Shown here: one piece after another, positions 35,155 through 43,172 of the stretch
Position numbering within the stretch: position 1 is the stretch's first letter
Layout of the letters: every line of letters begins with the position of its first letter
Assembly (NCBI RefSeq): GCF_019976975.1
Contig: NZ_AP024630.1
Span: 868,001-932,000 of the forward strand
Direction of reading: 5' to 3'
From: Arthrobacter sp. NtRootA1
GTDB lineage: Bacteria > Actinomycetota > Actinomycetes > Actinomycetales > Micrococcaceae
Length of the DNA: 64,000 nt
Notes under the pieces: model-generated
What the model was told of the DNA's origin: nothing
The model's database searches: none
The model's input: only the letters and a program-made list of their open reading frames with translations
Translations under genes and position numbers: made by a program

Positions 35155-35700
35155 ATGAGGAAATTTGGAGCGGGTTTGGCAGCAGTCCTTGCAGCTGCCG
35201 GACTCGGTCTGGTGGCACCGGGACCAGCCTCGGCATCGCCATATTGCGGGATCATGTGGGGCTCGCTGGCCAAGGCCGACCCCGACATGAGCTCCGCCAA
35301 CGTCACCAACGTCCGTACGGGCCAGCAGTCCTGTTACGACCGTTTGGTGATCGACATGACCGGCAAGGTGGCCGGCTATTCAGTGCAGTACGTCCCGGTA
35401 GTGATTCAGGATGCAACCGGCTATCCAATCCCCGTGCTCGGTGATGCTGACCTGCAGGTTGTGGTGACGGCTCCGTCCTACGACCAGAACGGCCAACTCA
35501 CGTACGCTCCCGCAGCCAAGGCGGAGTTGTCCAACGTTTCCGGGTATGAGACATTCCGGCAGGTGGTTTACGCGGGGAGCTTCGAAGGCACCACGAGCAT
35601 CGGTTTGGGTGTCCGGGCCCGGCTTCCGTTCCGTGTCTTCACTTTGGACGGGCCCGACGGCGGTTCGCGCCTTGTGGTGGACGTCGCCCACCATTGGTGA
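35155..35700 (+). CDS. Secreted AMIN-like domain protein
   Basis: 181 residues from ATG 35155 (AAGGGGGC upstream). A Sec signal peptide (MRKFGAGLAAVLAAAGLGLV...ASASP, cut near residue 28) precedes a beta-rich domain. The domain has 'CYDRLVIDMTGKVAGYSVQYVP' and ends 'GPDGGSRLVVDVAHHW', the AMIN-like pattern seen in actinobacterial secreted proteins. Two cysteines (GIMW-adjacent and QSCYDR) may form a disulfide. It is possibly cell-wall associated. The IS element lies 20 bp beyond its stop codon, so its terminator may have been displaced. Confidence 0.8.
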   Translation: MRKFGAGLAAVLAAAGLGLVAPGPASASPYCGIMWGSLAKADPDMSSANVTNVRTGQQSCYDRLVIDMTGKVAGYSVQYVPVVIQDATGYPIPVLGDADLQVVVTAPSYDQNGQLTYAPAAKAELSNVSGYETFRQVVYAGSFEGTTSIGLGVRARLPFRVFTLDGPDGGSRLVVDVAHHW

Positions 35701-35720
35701 TTGCTTAGCCGGCTAACCGC

Positions 35721-35785
35721 GAGAACGTGGGAAAGCGGCCAGCTCGTCCGGAGATTCCCTGTGTGTCAGGCTGTTGTGTGACAGT
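35721..35785. repeat. Left long inverted repeat of the IS element
   Basis: It matches the reverse complement of 37265-37330 at roughly three quarters of positions. GGGAAAGCGG is identical, then CAG(C/T)TCG, CCGGA and GCTGTT/GTGACAG are shared. Confidence 0.75.
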
Positions 35786-35832
35786 TTTGCTGTCCGTAGC
35801 GGCCTGACACACGGGGCGGGGAAAGGTCCGTC

Positions 35833-36279
35833 ATGGATTTTGTTGTCCCCTTGCGTGCTTCGAAGCGGAGTCACTTCACTTTGGCCCAGAAACACATGAT
35901 TCTGGATGAGTATGAGAAGTGTTTGGAGCGTGGATCAAAGATCGCGTTCTGCAGGGCTGTTGGTATCACCGATGGAACGATCCGGCTCTGGGGCAGGCAA
36001 CGTGAGGCCGGGGAGTTGAGATCCCGGGCCATGACCGGAAAAGAGGACCAGCGTTTGAGAGAAGGAGACAGGCGGCTACTGAAGCAGGTCTTGAAGGAGA
36101 ACGAGATCCTCAAGGCCAAGCTGGCCAAGTCCGAGGCCGCGGTGGACATCCTGGGAAAAGCTTCCGCGCTCTTGGATGCCATGGCCAGGAGCGCAGCGGC
36201 GACGGACCCCGAACTGAAGGATCCGGAGCCGCAGCGCCCGGACTGGTTGAACCCAAAATCTGGAAAGACATTGCCCTGA
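35833..36279 (+). CDS. IS3-family transposase OrfA (helix-turn-helix)
   Basis: 148 residues. The N-terminal helix-turn-helix reads 'KIAFCRAVGITDGTIRLWGRQREAGEL'. It is followed by a leucine-zipper-like coiled coil (LLKQVLKENEILKAKLAKSEAAVDILGKASALL, ~residues 77-109) that mediates OrfA/OrfAB multimerisation. It ends just after the putative slippery site C-CCA-AAA (36252-36258), which would give a -1 shift into OrfB. Confidence 0.88.
   Translation: MDFVVPLRASKRSHFTLAQKHMILDEYEKCLERGSKIAFCRAVGITDGTIRLWGRQREAGELRSRAMTGKEDQRLREGDRRLLKQVLKENEILKAKLAKSEAAVDILGKASALLDAMARSAAATDPELKDPEPQRPDWLNPKSGKTLP
36252..36258 (+). other. Putative programmed -1 frameshift site CCCAAAA
   Basis: CCCAAAA is in the phase X-XXY-YYZ relative to OrfA (codons CCA AAA at 36253-36258). 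The OrfB frame is open through this region and is at -1 relative to OrfA. It precedes the OrfA stop (36279) by 21 bases. A shift here would give an OrfAB fusion transposase. Confidence 0.55.
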
Positions 36280-36317
36280 CCTTTGTCGGGAATCTGGTCG
36301 CTGCTGGCTGGTCAGCT

Positions 36318-37286
36318 GTGAAGGCGTGCGCGGTTGTTGGGCTTCACCGCACCACGTGGTACCGGTATCTGAGCCCGCCGGCAGCGGCCGGGATCACTAT
36401 CGCCCATGCCGACCGGGCGTATCCGAACCGGATTACCTCAGCCGAAGCTGAGGAGTTCATGACCGCTCTGAACTCCGAGGACTACGGAAACCTTTCGGTC
36501 ACCCAGGCCTATTACCGGATGCTCGATACCGGACACTGCTCCTTCTCCATCGCAACAGCGCACCGTCTCGTTGCTGCGCGTGGACAGAACGGTGACCGGC
36601 GTGTTCAACGCGGAAACACCAGCCCGAAGCGGATCAAACCCGTCGTGGAAGCCACCGGCCCGAACCAGCTCTGGAGCTGGGATATCACCATGCTCCGCGG
36701 CCCGGGCAAACACACCTACAAGCTCTACGCGATCATCGATGCGTTCTCCCGCAAGGTCATCGCCCACCGCGTCGAACACCACGAGACCGCGGCCCTTGCC
36801 TCCACATTCATACGTGAGGCCGTGGACACGACTCACCAGCGGCCCTTGGTTCTGCACGCCGACAACGGAGCTCCCATGCGGGCCGGGACCACCGTGGACC
36901 TGGCCCGGGCGCTTGGCATCACCTTGTCCTACTCCAGGCCCCGGGTCTCGAACGACAACCCGTACTCCGAAGCGCTCTTCAAAACCGTCAAATACGACCT
37001 GGGATTCCCCCAACGGTTCCGGGACCTACAAGACGCCCGGGACTACATGGACCAGTTCTTTGCCGCTTACAACGCCCATCACAGGCACAGCGGCTTGAAC
37101 TTCTACACCCCCGACACCGTCCACTACGGGCTGATCGAGCAGGCGCGCAGGCAACGACAACAAACCCTCGATGCCTGCTACGCCCGCAACCCGCACAGAT
37201 ACCACCGCAGACCCACCGCGCCAGGAATACCACCCACCGCCGGAATCAACCACAGAAAAACCACCCAGCTGTCACAAACAGCTTGA
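36318..37286 (+). CDS. IS3-family transposase OrfB (DDE integrase core)
   Basis: 322 residues from GTG 36318, though the frame is open back through the OrfA overlap, so the working product is probably an OrfAB fusion. The rve integrase core shows 'WSWDITMLRGPGKHTYKLYAIIDAFSRKVI' (first Asp), 'LHADNGAPMRAG' (second Asp) and 'SNDNPYSEALFKTVKYDLGFP' (Glu), a complete DDE triad. The C-terminus is Arg/His-rich. Confidence 0.92.
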   Translation: MKACAVVGLHRTTWYRYLSPPAAAGITIAHADRAYPNRITSAEAEEFMTALNSEDYGNLSVTQAYYRMLDTGHCSFSIATAHRLVAARGQNGDRRVQRGNTSPKRIKPVVEATGPNQLWSWDITMLRGPGKHTYKLYAIIDAFSRKVIAHRVEHHETAALASTFIREAVDTTHQRPLVLHADNGAPMRAGTTVDLARALGITLSYSRPRVSNDNPYSEALFKTVKYDLGFPQRFRDLQDARDYMDQFFAAYNAHHRHSGLNFYTPDTVHYGLIEQARRQRQQTLDACYARNPHRYHRRPTAPGIPPTAGINHRKTTQLSQTA

Positions 37287-37330
37287 TATATACCGGATTT
37301 CCGGCGAACTGACCGCTTTCCCGCGTCGTC
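37265..37330. repeat. Right long inverted repeat of the IS element
   Basis: Partner of 35721-35785 in inverted orientation; it contains AGCTGTCACAAACAGCTTGATA and CCGCTTTCCC. It ends 12 bp before the permease stop codon. Confidence 0.75.
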
Positions 37331-37341
37331 GCGTTGAGGAG

Positions 37342-38889
37342 CTACTCAGGGACCACCAGGGCAGGGGTGTCCTTGCGGATGGTCTCTCCGCGGAAGAAGC
37401 CGGGACGGACGCGGGACATGATCAGCATGAACACCGCACCCAGGGCAAGGATGCCGATGCCGAGCACGAACACGAGCCCCACTCCGAAGATTTCCGAGCC
37501 ACTTCCAAACTCCGGGGCCCAGCTGTCAACCGCGGTCTGCAGGAAGACAACGAACAGGCCGACTCCACCCAGCAGCGGGCAGAAGAGACGCAGGAAGAAG
37601 TTCCGGGCACTGGAGAACACACTGTTCCGGAAGTACCAGACACAGGCGATGGCCGTGAGCCCGTAGTAGAAGCAGATCATCAAGCCAAGGGCCAGGATGG
37701 TGTCGTTAAGCACGTTCTCACTGATCACGTGCATCACGGCGTAGAAGCCCGCGGACAGGACGCCGGCCGCGACTGTGGCGAAGCCCGGCGTCGAGAACTT
37801 CTTGCTCATGTGGCTGAAGCGCTCAGGCAGGGCGCCGTAGTGCGCCATGGCCAGCAGGCTGCGCGATGGCGAGGTGAACGTCGACTGCAGGGAAGCCGCC
37901 GAGCTGGAGAGGACGGCGAGGGACATCAGGATTGCGAATGGACCCATGACCGGTGACGCGAGGGCCGTGAAGACGTTGGCGTGGTTTTCCTCGTTGTTCA
38001 GGCCGATTCCCGTGTCTCCGACGCCTGCGAACATCATGGTGGCGATGGTGACTAGGAGGTAAATGCCCAGCACGATGACGGCGGTCAGGGTGCCTGCGAG
38101 GCCGGCGGTCTTCTTTCCGTTGGCGGTTTCCTCGTTCACTGTGAGGCAAACATCCCAGCCCCAGTAAACGAAGATCGACAGGGAGATGCCGGCCGCGATC
38201 TGGCCGAACGTCTCGATCTTGGTGACATCGAACCAGTCCCAGCTGAACGGAATGGCGGTCTCGGAGGTGGACCAGTTGGCGAACGCCATGGCCACGAAGA
38301 GGCCCAGGACCAGCAGTTGGAAGCCCACCAGCCCGTACTGGACGATCTTTGTGGTGTGCAGGCCGCGGTAGCTCACCCACACGGCCAAGGCAACGAAGAC
38401 GAAGCAGGTGGCAACGTTCAGTACCTTGTCCGAGGCGAGGTCCGCGAGCTCGGGGGAGCCAGTAACCTGTGCCAGGAAGAGGTAGAAGAAGTCCACTGCG
38501 ACGCCTGCCAGGTTGGACAGGACGATGATGTTGGCCGCGAGCAGGCCCCAGCCACCCATCCAGCCCACCCAGGGACCGAAAGCTTTGGTGACCCACGTGA
38601 AGGTTGTGCCGCTGTCCGGGGAATCGGCGTTGAGTTCCCGGTATGCCAGTGACACCAGGATCATTGGAATGAACCCGATAAGGAAGATCACGGGCAGTTG
38701 CAGCCCGGCTTCGTTGACGGTTGGACCGAGCGCGCTGGTAAGTGTATACGCCGGGGCGATGGTTGAAATGCCAAGAACGACGACGGCGAGGAGCCCCAAC
38801 TGCCCCGTCTTCAGTCCCTTGCCGCTGATGTCGTGCGACTTGCCGGCCGGGCTGGTGCCGTCGGCCGTGCTACGGATTGTCTGGCTCAT
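37342..38889 (-). CDS. APC superfamily amino acid/polyamine permease
   Basis: 515 residues, about 12 TM segments. TM1 carries 'LAVVVLGISTIAPAYTLTSALGPTVNEAG', the APC-type substrate loop. 'GTTFTWVTKAFGPWVGWMGGWGLLAANIIVLSNLAG' and 'ASLQSTFTSPSRSLLAMAHYGALP' follow. It is the third gene of a leftward operon with aguA (12-bp gap) and an N-carbamoylputrescine amidase gene, so agmatine or putrescine is the likely substrate. The IS element lies just past its 3' end. Confidence 0.88.
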   Translation of the reverse strand: MSQTIRSTADGTSPAGKSHDISGKGLKTGQLGLLAVVVLGISTIAPAYTLTSALGPTVNEAGLQLPVIFLIGFIPMILVSLAYRELNADSPDSGTTFTWVTKAFGPWVGWMGGWGLLAANIIVLSNLAGVAVDFFYLFLAQVTGSPELADLASDKVLNVATCFVFVALAVWVSYRGLHTTKIVQYGLVGFQLLVLGLFVAMAFANWSTSETAIPFSWDWFDVTKIETFGQIAAGISLSIFVYWGWDVCLTVNEETANGKKTAGLAGTLTAVIVLGIYLLVTIATMMFAGVGDTGIGLNNEENHANVFTALASPVMGPFAILMSLAVLSSSAASLQSTFTSPSRSLLAMAHYGALPERFSHMSKKFSTPGFATVAAGVLSAGFYAVMHVISENVLNDTILALGLMICFYYGLTAIACVWYFRNSVFSSARNFFLRLFCPLLGGVGLFVVFLQTAVDSWAPEFGSGSEIFGVGLVFVLGIGILALGAVFMLIMSRVRPGFFRGETIRKDTPALVVPE

Positions 38890-38901
38890 GAAAGGCCCTT
38901 T

Positions 38902-39927
38902 CTAGATGGCCGTAGGCTGCTGCTGCGTAATGCAGTGGATACCGCCGCCCCGGGCAAAGAGTTCGCGCGCGTCAACACTGACTACGCGGCGTCCGGGGTA
39001 GGCGTCGGCGAGGAGGCGGAGTGCTTTCTCGTCCATGGGGTCATTGAAACTGCACGCGATGACCCCTCCGTTGACCACGAGGTGGTTGATGTAGCTGTAG
39101 TCCACATACCCTTCGTCGTCGGTAAGGGTTTCCGGGGCGGGAACTTCGATGATGTTCCAGTCCCGGCCTGCTGCGTCATGGGTAGTGCGCAGGAAGTCGA
39201 TGATTTCCCGGGAGACGTTGTAGTCCGGGTGTTCCGGGTTCTGCTGGGAGTGGACCAGCAGCGTGCCGGGGCTCGGGATCGCTGCCACAATGTCCACGTG
39301 GCCGCGGGTGCCGAATTTCTCCGAGTCACGGGTGAGGCCGCGGGGCAGCCAGAGAACGTGGGTGGCGCCGATGGTGCGGGCAAGTTCCCCTTCGATATCG
39401 GCCTTGGTCAGGCCCGGGTTGCGTCCTTGGTCAAGCTGTACGGTCTCGGTGACCAGGACGGTGCCTTCGCCATCAACCTGGATGCCGCCACCCTCGTTGA
39501 CGATGCCCGATGGGATGTGGTGGGCATCGGCGCGGGCGCTGATCTCCGCCGCGATGAGGGAATCCTTGTCCCACGCAGCCCAATCCTGGCCGCCCCATCC
39601 GTTGAAGATCCAGTCCACGGCACCCAGCTGCTTGTTGGCATCAAGCACGAAAGAGGGCCCGATGTCCCGCATCCAGGCATCGTTGAGTTCAGCGGTCAGT
39701 ACCTCGACGCGAGGGTCCAGGTAACGCCCGGCGGTGTCGACGTCGTCGGGGTGTACCACCATGGTGACCGGCTCGAACTCAAGGATGGCGTTGGCAACGG
39801 CAGCCCACGTGGAGCGCGCAGCGTGGGCCTCTTCCTCCGTGTCACCCAAGGTGTAGCCGCCCGTGGGGAAGGCCATCCAGACGCGGTCCTGGGGAGCGGT
39901 CTCGGACGGCATCCGCCAGGCGCTCAT
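38902..39927 (-). CDS. aguA: Agmatine deiminase
   Basis: 341 residues from ATG 39927, which overlaps the stop of the upstream amidase gene by ATGA. The PPAD fold shows WMRDIGPSFV (~residues 87-96), 'FNGWGGQDWAAWDKD', 'NEGGGIQVDGEGTVL', the catalytic His in 'RGHVDIVAAI' and the nucleophile Cys in GGGIHCITQQQP at the C-terminus. It converts agmatine to N-carbamoylputrescine and ammonia. The next pathway enzyme is encoded immediately upstream. Confidence 0.93.
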   Translation of the reverse strand: MSAWRMPSETAPQDRVWMAFPTGGYTLGDTEEEAHAARSTWAAVANAILEFEPVTMVVHPDDVDTAGRYLDPRVEVLTAELNDAWMRDIGPSFVLDANKQLGAVDWIFNGWGGQDWAAWDKDSLIAAEISARADAHHIPSGIVNEGGGIQVDGEGTVLVTETVQLDQGRNPGLTKADIEGELARTIGATHVLWLPRGLTRDSEKFGTRGHVDIVAAIPSPGTLLVHSQQNPEHPDYNVSREIIDFLRTTHDAAGRDWNIIEVPAPETLTDDEGYVDYSYINHLVVNGGVIACSFNDPMDEKALRLLADAYPGRRVVSVDARELFARGGGIHCITQQQPTAI

Positions 39928-40952
39928 GCGGACACAGCCTGGTAAGGCGTGGCTTCTGCTGCGCAGCCGAGCGGGGCGTTGGGGTTCACGGGCTCGGTGA
40001 GGCGGCCGTACGTTTCCGGGCGGCGGGTGGCCAGGAACGGGAAGAGCGTGAGCCAATCCTTGCGCTGGTCCAGATCGAGATCGGCCACCATGACGGCGGA
40101 TTCGTCGCGGGGTGCCTGGACCAGGATGCGGCCGTACGGATCGGAGATGAAGGACGAACCATAGAAGTTCAGTGTGCCCTCGCTGCCGTAGCGGTTCGGG
40201 GCAATCATGAAGAGGCCGTTGGCGATGCCGTTACCCACGATGACCTGCTGCCAGAGCGGTTGGGTATCGAAGTCGGGGTGGTCCGGTTCGGAGCCAATGG
40301 CAGTGGGGTAGACCAGGATTTCGGCCCCACCCAGGGAGTACATGCGGGCGAGCTCCGGGAACCATTCATCCCAGCAGGTGGGCATGCCAAGGCGTGCGCC
40401 GCCGAGTTCGGCAGGAGCGTGGACCGCATAGGCATCCTCGGCGGCCGGGCCTTTGCGGAAGAATTTGTCCTCGTAGTATCCGGCCGTGACGGGGATGTGC
40501 AGTTTGTGGGTGCGGGCCACGAGCTCGCCAGCGGGGGAGACGAGGATGGCGGTGTTGAGTCCCAAGCCGTCGTCCGTGCCGTCCGGGTTTTCAGCCCGCT
40601 GGTAGAGCGATGCGTGCACCGAGACGCCGTAGGTCCTGGCAGCCGCTGCGGCGAACGTGAAGGTTGGGCCAGTGAGCAGGTCTTCGGCGATGTCTGAAGG
40701 GCGGATACCTGCGGCCGGGTTGTTCTCCGGGCGGGTGTCTGCTGGGTAGCGGGAGAGAGTCAGTTCAGGCAGGAAAACAACACTGGCTCCCAGCTTGGCT
40801 GCGCGTTCGATTCCCTCGTTCAGTTCGGCATGCAGGACTGCTTCATCAGCGTGCCAGCGGTGCTGAACGACGCCGACCCGCAGAGGGGTGCGTGTGGACG
40901 GCTCGGTGCGGGCCAGGGAAGTTGGGGCTTCGAGGCGGGTAATTTCAATCAT
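39924..40952 (-). CDS. aguB: Carbon-nitrogen hydrolase, probable N-carbamoylputrescine amidase
   Basis: 342 residues, nitrilase superfamily. The Glu-Lys-Cys triad is visible: LPELTLSRYP (Glu), THKLHIPVTAGYYE (Lys) and PTCWDEWFPELARMYSLGGAE (Cys). 'YPTAIGSEP' and 'APNRYGSEG' match AguB-type amidases that turn N-carbamoylputrescine into putrescine, CO2 and ammonia. The N-terminal ~20 residues are an extension. It is the first gene of the operon; two palindromes (40983-41005, 41040-41058) lie just upstream. Confidence 0.88.
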   Translation of the reverse strand: MIEITRLEAPTSLARTEPSTRTPLRVGVVQHRWHADEAVLHAELNEGIERAAKLGASVVFLPELTLSRYPADTRPENNPAAGIRPSDIAEDLLTGPTFTFAAAAARTYGVSVHASLYQRAENPDGTDDGLGLNTAILVSPAGELVARTHKLHIPVTAGYYEDKFFRKGPAAEDAYAVHAPAELGGARLGMPTCWDEWFPELARMYSLGGAEILVYPTAIGSEPDHPDFDTQPLWQQVIVGNGIANGLFMIAPNRYGSEGTLNFYGSSFISDPYGRILVQAPRDESAVMVADLDLDQRKDWLTLFPFLATRRPETYGRLTEPVNPNAPLGCAAEATPYQAVSA

Positions 40953-40982
40953 GGGGTATGTACTCCGGTGAGACGACAGTCA

Positions 40983-41058
40983 CTAAATGAATAGCGTTCA
41001 TTTAGTATGGCGGTAGTCACGGCCGGATGCAAGGGGCAAAAATGAATTACCTTCATTT
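40983..41058. promoter_or_regulatory. Two palindromic operators, AAATGAA-N5-TTCATTT
   Basis: Site 1: CTAAATGAA (40983-40991), TAGCG, TTCATTTAG (40997-41005), perfect 9-bp arms. Site 2: AAATGAA (41040-41046), TTACC, TTCATTT (41052-41058), perfect 7-bp arms. Same arms and same spacer length indicate one regulator. The cupin-XRE regulator gene (41078-41659) is immediately upstream of the sites and the aguB operon immediately downstream. Confidence 0.65.
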
Positions 41059-41077
41059 ATCCGTGCTTGGGAGGTAC

Positions 41078-41659
41078 CTATCTCTTGGGCCGCGCCCTGA
41101 CGTGCATGCGCTCGCCCTGCTGCCCAAAGAGCGTAAGGAGCTCGACGGGTTCGTTGGTGGCGCTGGCGAACCAGTGCGGCGTCCGCGTATCGAACTCCGC
41201 AGCCTCACCTGCTTTGAGAATGAAGTCGTTCTCGCCCAGGACAAGCCGGAGTTTGCCGTTGAGGATATACATCCAGTCATAGCCCTCATGCGATTGGGGA
41301 TCGGGAACTTCCTTCCCCGTGCCGCCCGGCAGGACCATCTTGAATGCCTGGATTCCGCCTGCTCGACGTGTCAGCGGCAAGGCTGTGCCCCACTCGTGCA
41401 CGTGCGGCTTGAGGTGAATCCGCGGATCGCCGGTTTCCGGGGCGTCGATGAGTTCCTCGAGGGGGATCTGGTGAAGCCGGGCAATGGGCAGGAGTAGTTC
41501 GAGCGTGGGCTTCCGTTGTCCCGACTCCAACCTGGAAAGCGTGCTGACCGAAATGCCTGTGGCCGCCGAAGCCTCCGCCAGGGTCACATTGCGTTGGGTC
41601 CGCAGCGCCCGGAGGCGAGGGCCGACGGCGTCGAGCATTTTGCTGAAATCCGGAGTCAT
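41078..41659 (-). CDS. XRE family regulator with C-terminal cupin domain (PuuR-like architecture)
   Basis: 193 residues from ATG 41659; a longer in-frame start at 41809 runs into the divergent gene and is not favoured. The N-terminal helix-turn-helix is 'VTLAEASAATGISVSTLSRLESGQRKPTLELLL'. The C-terminal cupin has 'PDPQSHEGYDWMYILNGKLRLVLGENDFILKAGEAAEFDTRTPHWF'. E. coli PuuR, which controls putrescine use, shares this layout. It is located head of the agmatine operon with matching palindromes, so control of polyamine genes is likely. Confidence 0.87.
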   Translation of the reverse strand: MTPDFSKMLDAVGPRLRALRTQRNVTLAEASAATGISVSTLSRLESGQRKPTLELLLPIARLHQIPLEELIDAPETGDPRIHLKPHVHEWGTALPLTRRAGGIQAFKMVLPGGTGKEVPDPQSHEGYDWMYILNGKLRLVLGENDFILKAGEAAEFDTRTPHWFASATNEPVELLTLFGQQGERMHVRARPKR

Positions 41660-41811
41660 TGCTTCAGTTTGCCATACTGGCAAAATTTGTTGCTGCTTTC
41701 GATGTGTGCGTCTGAGCATTGAATTAGGCCGTTGTGAGGCCCGCTTTGCGCCCCAAAACCTGGGAATAACGCGCAGAGCAGGCCCCGCAACAAAGCGAAC
41801 AGGAGGCAAAA

Positions 41812-42801
41812 ATGGAACAACAGTACGACGTCGTCATTGTGGGAGGTGGCGCAGCTGGGTTAAGTGCCGCGGTCACGCTGGGTAGGGCGTTGCGGTCCGT
41901 TCTGGTCATCGACGCCGGGGAGCCACGGAACGCCCCTGCCGCAGGAGTCCACGGCTTCCTTTCCCGGGACGGGCTCAGCCCCCGGGAACTCTTGGCGCTT
42001 GGCCGGGCTGAAGTCCTGCATTACGGCGGCCACATCGTTTCGGGGCTGGCTGTGGCGGCGCGTCCGACGCCGGATCCCACCAATGCTTCCGAGCCCGCCT
42101 TTGAGGTGGACCTGGCGGACGGTCGGACGGTAGGGGCGCGCCGAATACTGGTGGCCACGGGCCTGACGGACATCCTGCCGGACGTGAATGGCATCCGGGA
42201 ACGCTGGGGCAGGGACGTCCTGCACTGCCCGTACTGCCATGGTTGGGAAGTGCGGAACAAGGCGATCGGCGTCCTGGGGTCTGTACCGATGGCCTTGCAC
42301 CAGGCCCTGCTGTTCCGGCAGTGGAGCCCCAACGTCACGCTGTTCCTGAACGACGTCGTTGAACCGACTGAAGAGCAGTGGGAACAACTGGCGGCCAGAT
42401 CCATCAGCGTGGTGGAAGGCAAGGTCCGGTCATTGGAAGTCACTGACGACGCTCTGAGCGGCGTCGTCCTGGAATCCGGGACGGTGATACCCGTTGAAGC
42501 GGTGGTGGCTGGTCCACGCATGGAGGCGCGTTCGAGGGTGCTCGAATCCTTGGGCATTGAGCCAGTGGAACATCCCCAGGGAGTGGGACTTCATTTTGAA
42601 GCGGCTGCCCCAGGGGGAACCACATCAGTGCCGGGCGTTTGGGTAGCGGGCAACGTCACCGATCCCATGGGCCAGGTAGTGGCTGCCGCGGCGGCGGGAA
42701 ACATGTCCGGTGCAGTCATCAATGCGGATCTCATGATGGCTGAAACCAGGCTGGCGGTAGCGACGGCGGCCAGCCGCGTTGAAGGCCTTGTTTCACGGTG
42801 A
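41812..42801 (+). CDS. Thioredoxin-reductase-like FAD/NAD(P) oxidoreductase
   Basis: 329 residues with CAGGAGG before the ATG. FAD motif VIVGGGAAGLSAAVTLGRA (~residues 8-26), redox pair HCPYCHGWE (~residues 138-146), 'GVLGSVPMALHQALLF' in place of a canonical GGGDSA NADPH motif, and 'VWVAGNVTDPMGQVVAAAAAGNMSGAVINADL' near the end. The CPYC pair and length fit low-molecular-weight disulfide reductases related to TrxB, including those making dithiol natural products. The physiological partner is unknown. It is divergent from the cupin regulator gene. Confidence 0.85.
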   Translation: MEQQYDVVIVGGGAAGLSAAVTLGRALRSVLVIDAGEPRNAPAAGVHGFLSRDGLSPRELLALGRAEVLHYGGHIVSGLAVAARPTPDPTNASEPAFEVDLADGRTVGARRILVATGLTDILPDVNGIRERWGRDVLHCPYCHGWEVRNKAIGVLGSVPMALHQALLFRQWSPNVTLFLNDVVEPTEEQWEQLAARSISVVEGKVRSLEVTDDALSGVVLESGTVIPVEAVVAGPRMEARSRVLESLGIEPVEHPQGVGLHFEAAAPGGTTSVPGVWVAGNVTDPMGQVVAAAAAGNMSGAVINADLMMAETRLAVATAASRVEGLVSR

Positions 42802-42875
42802 GTTGCATTAATTAGCAGTCGACTTACGGTCCGGGTGCGAGGACGATTAAAGGACAGCCACTAAGGAGGTTGGGT

Positions 42876-43097
42876 ATGTGCTACTCGTACTATGAGGGCT
42901 ATGAGAGGCGCACGAAGAAGGACTCCGTGCGTACGCCCGAGATGCACAAGCCTGAGACCAGCAAGGATCAGGCATCTGAGGCCCCTGCCGAAAAGAGCCC
43001 GCAGACAGAAGGAACGTTGTGGACTTTCCTGGCCCGTCGCCGCAGGGAATTTGAGGTTTCAGAACCGAAGGTCGACCGCATTCGCGAAAGAGTCTAG
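42876..43097 (+). CDS. Small hypothetical protein with strong ribosome site
   Basis: 73 residues from ATG 42876, 6 bases after AAGGAGG (42863-42869). It starts MCYSYYEGYERR, is highly charged, and has 'TLWTFLARRRREFE' near residue 50. The very strong Shine-Dalgarno and a terminator just downstream argue for a real monocistronic gene. No domain is recognised. Confidence 0.7.
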   Translation: MCYSYYEGYERRTKKDSVRTPEMHKPETSKDQASEAPAEKSPQTEGTLWTFLARRRREFEVSEPKVDRIRERV

Positions 43098-43114
43098 GCG
43101 TCGGTCTGGGCAGA

Positions 43115-43172
43115 ACCCCGTTTTAAGGCAATTCACCGCGCGCGGCGGTGAATTGCCCGTTAAGCGGGGTTT
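43115..43172. terminator. Bidirectional terminator between convergent genes
   Basis: A perfect 13-bp stem GGCAATTCACCGC (43127-43139) with GCGGTGAATTGCC (43145-43157) is extended outwards by AACCCCG/CGGGGTT. It serves the small rightward gene and overlaps the last codons of the leftward M20 gene (stop at 43160). Confidence 0.85.

Larger units (their letters stand above)
35721..37330 (+). mobile_element. IS3-family insertion sequence (about 1.6 kb)
   Basis: Two consecutive transposase frames (OrfA 35833, OrfB to 37286) are flanked by imperfect inverted repeats of about 65 bp (35721-35785 and 37265-37330), which include GGGAAAGCGG, TCAGGCTGTTGTGTGACAG and their counterparts. The exact ends and target duplication could not be fixed by eye. 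The element lies between the stop codons of two convergent genes (35700 and 37342) and damages neither. Both ORFs look intact, so it may be active. Confidence 0.85.
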
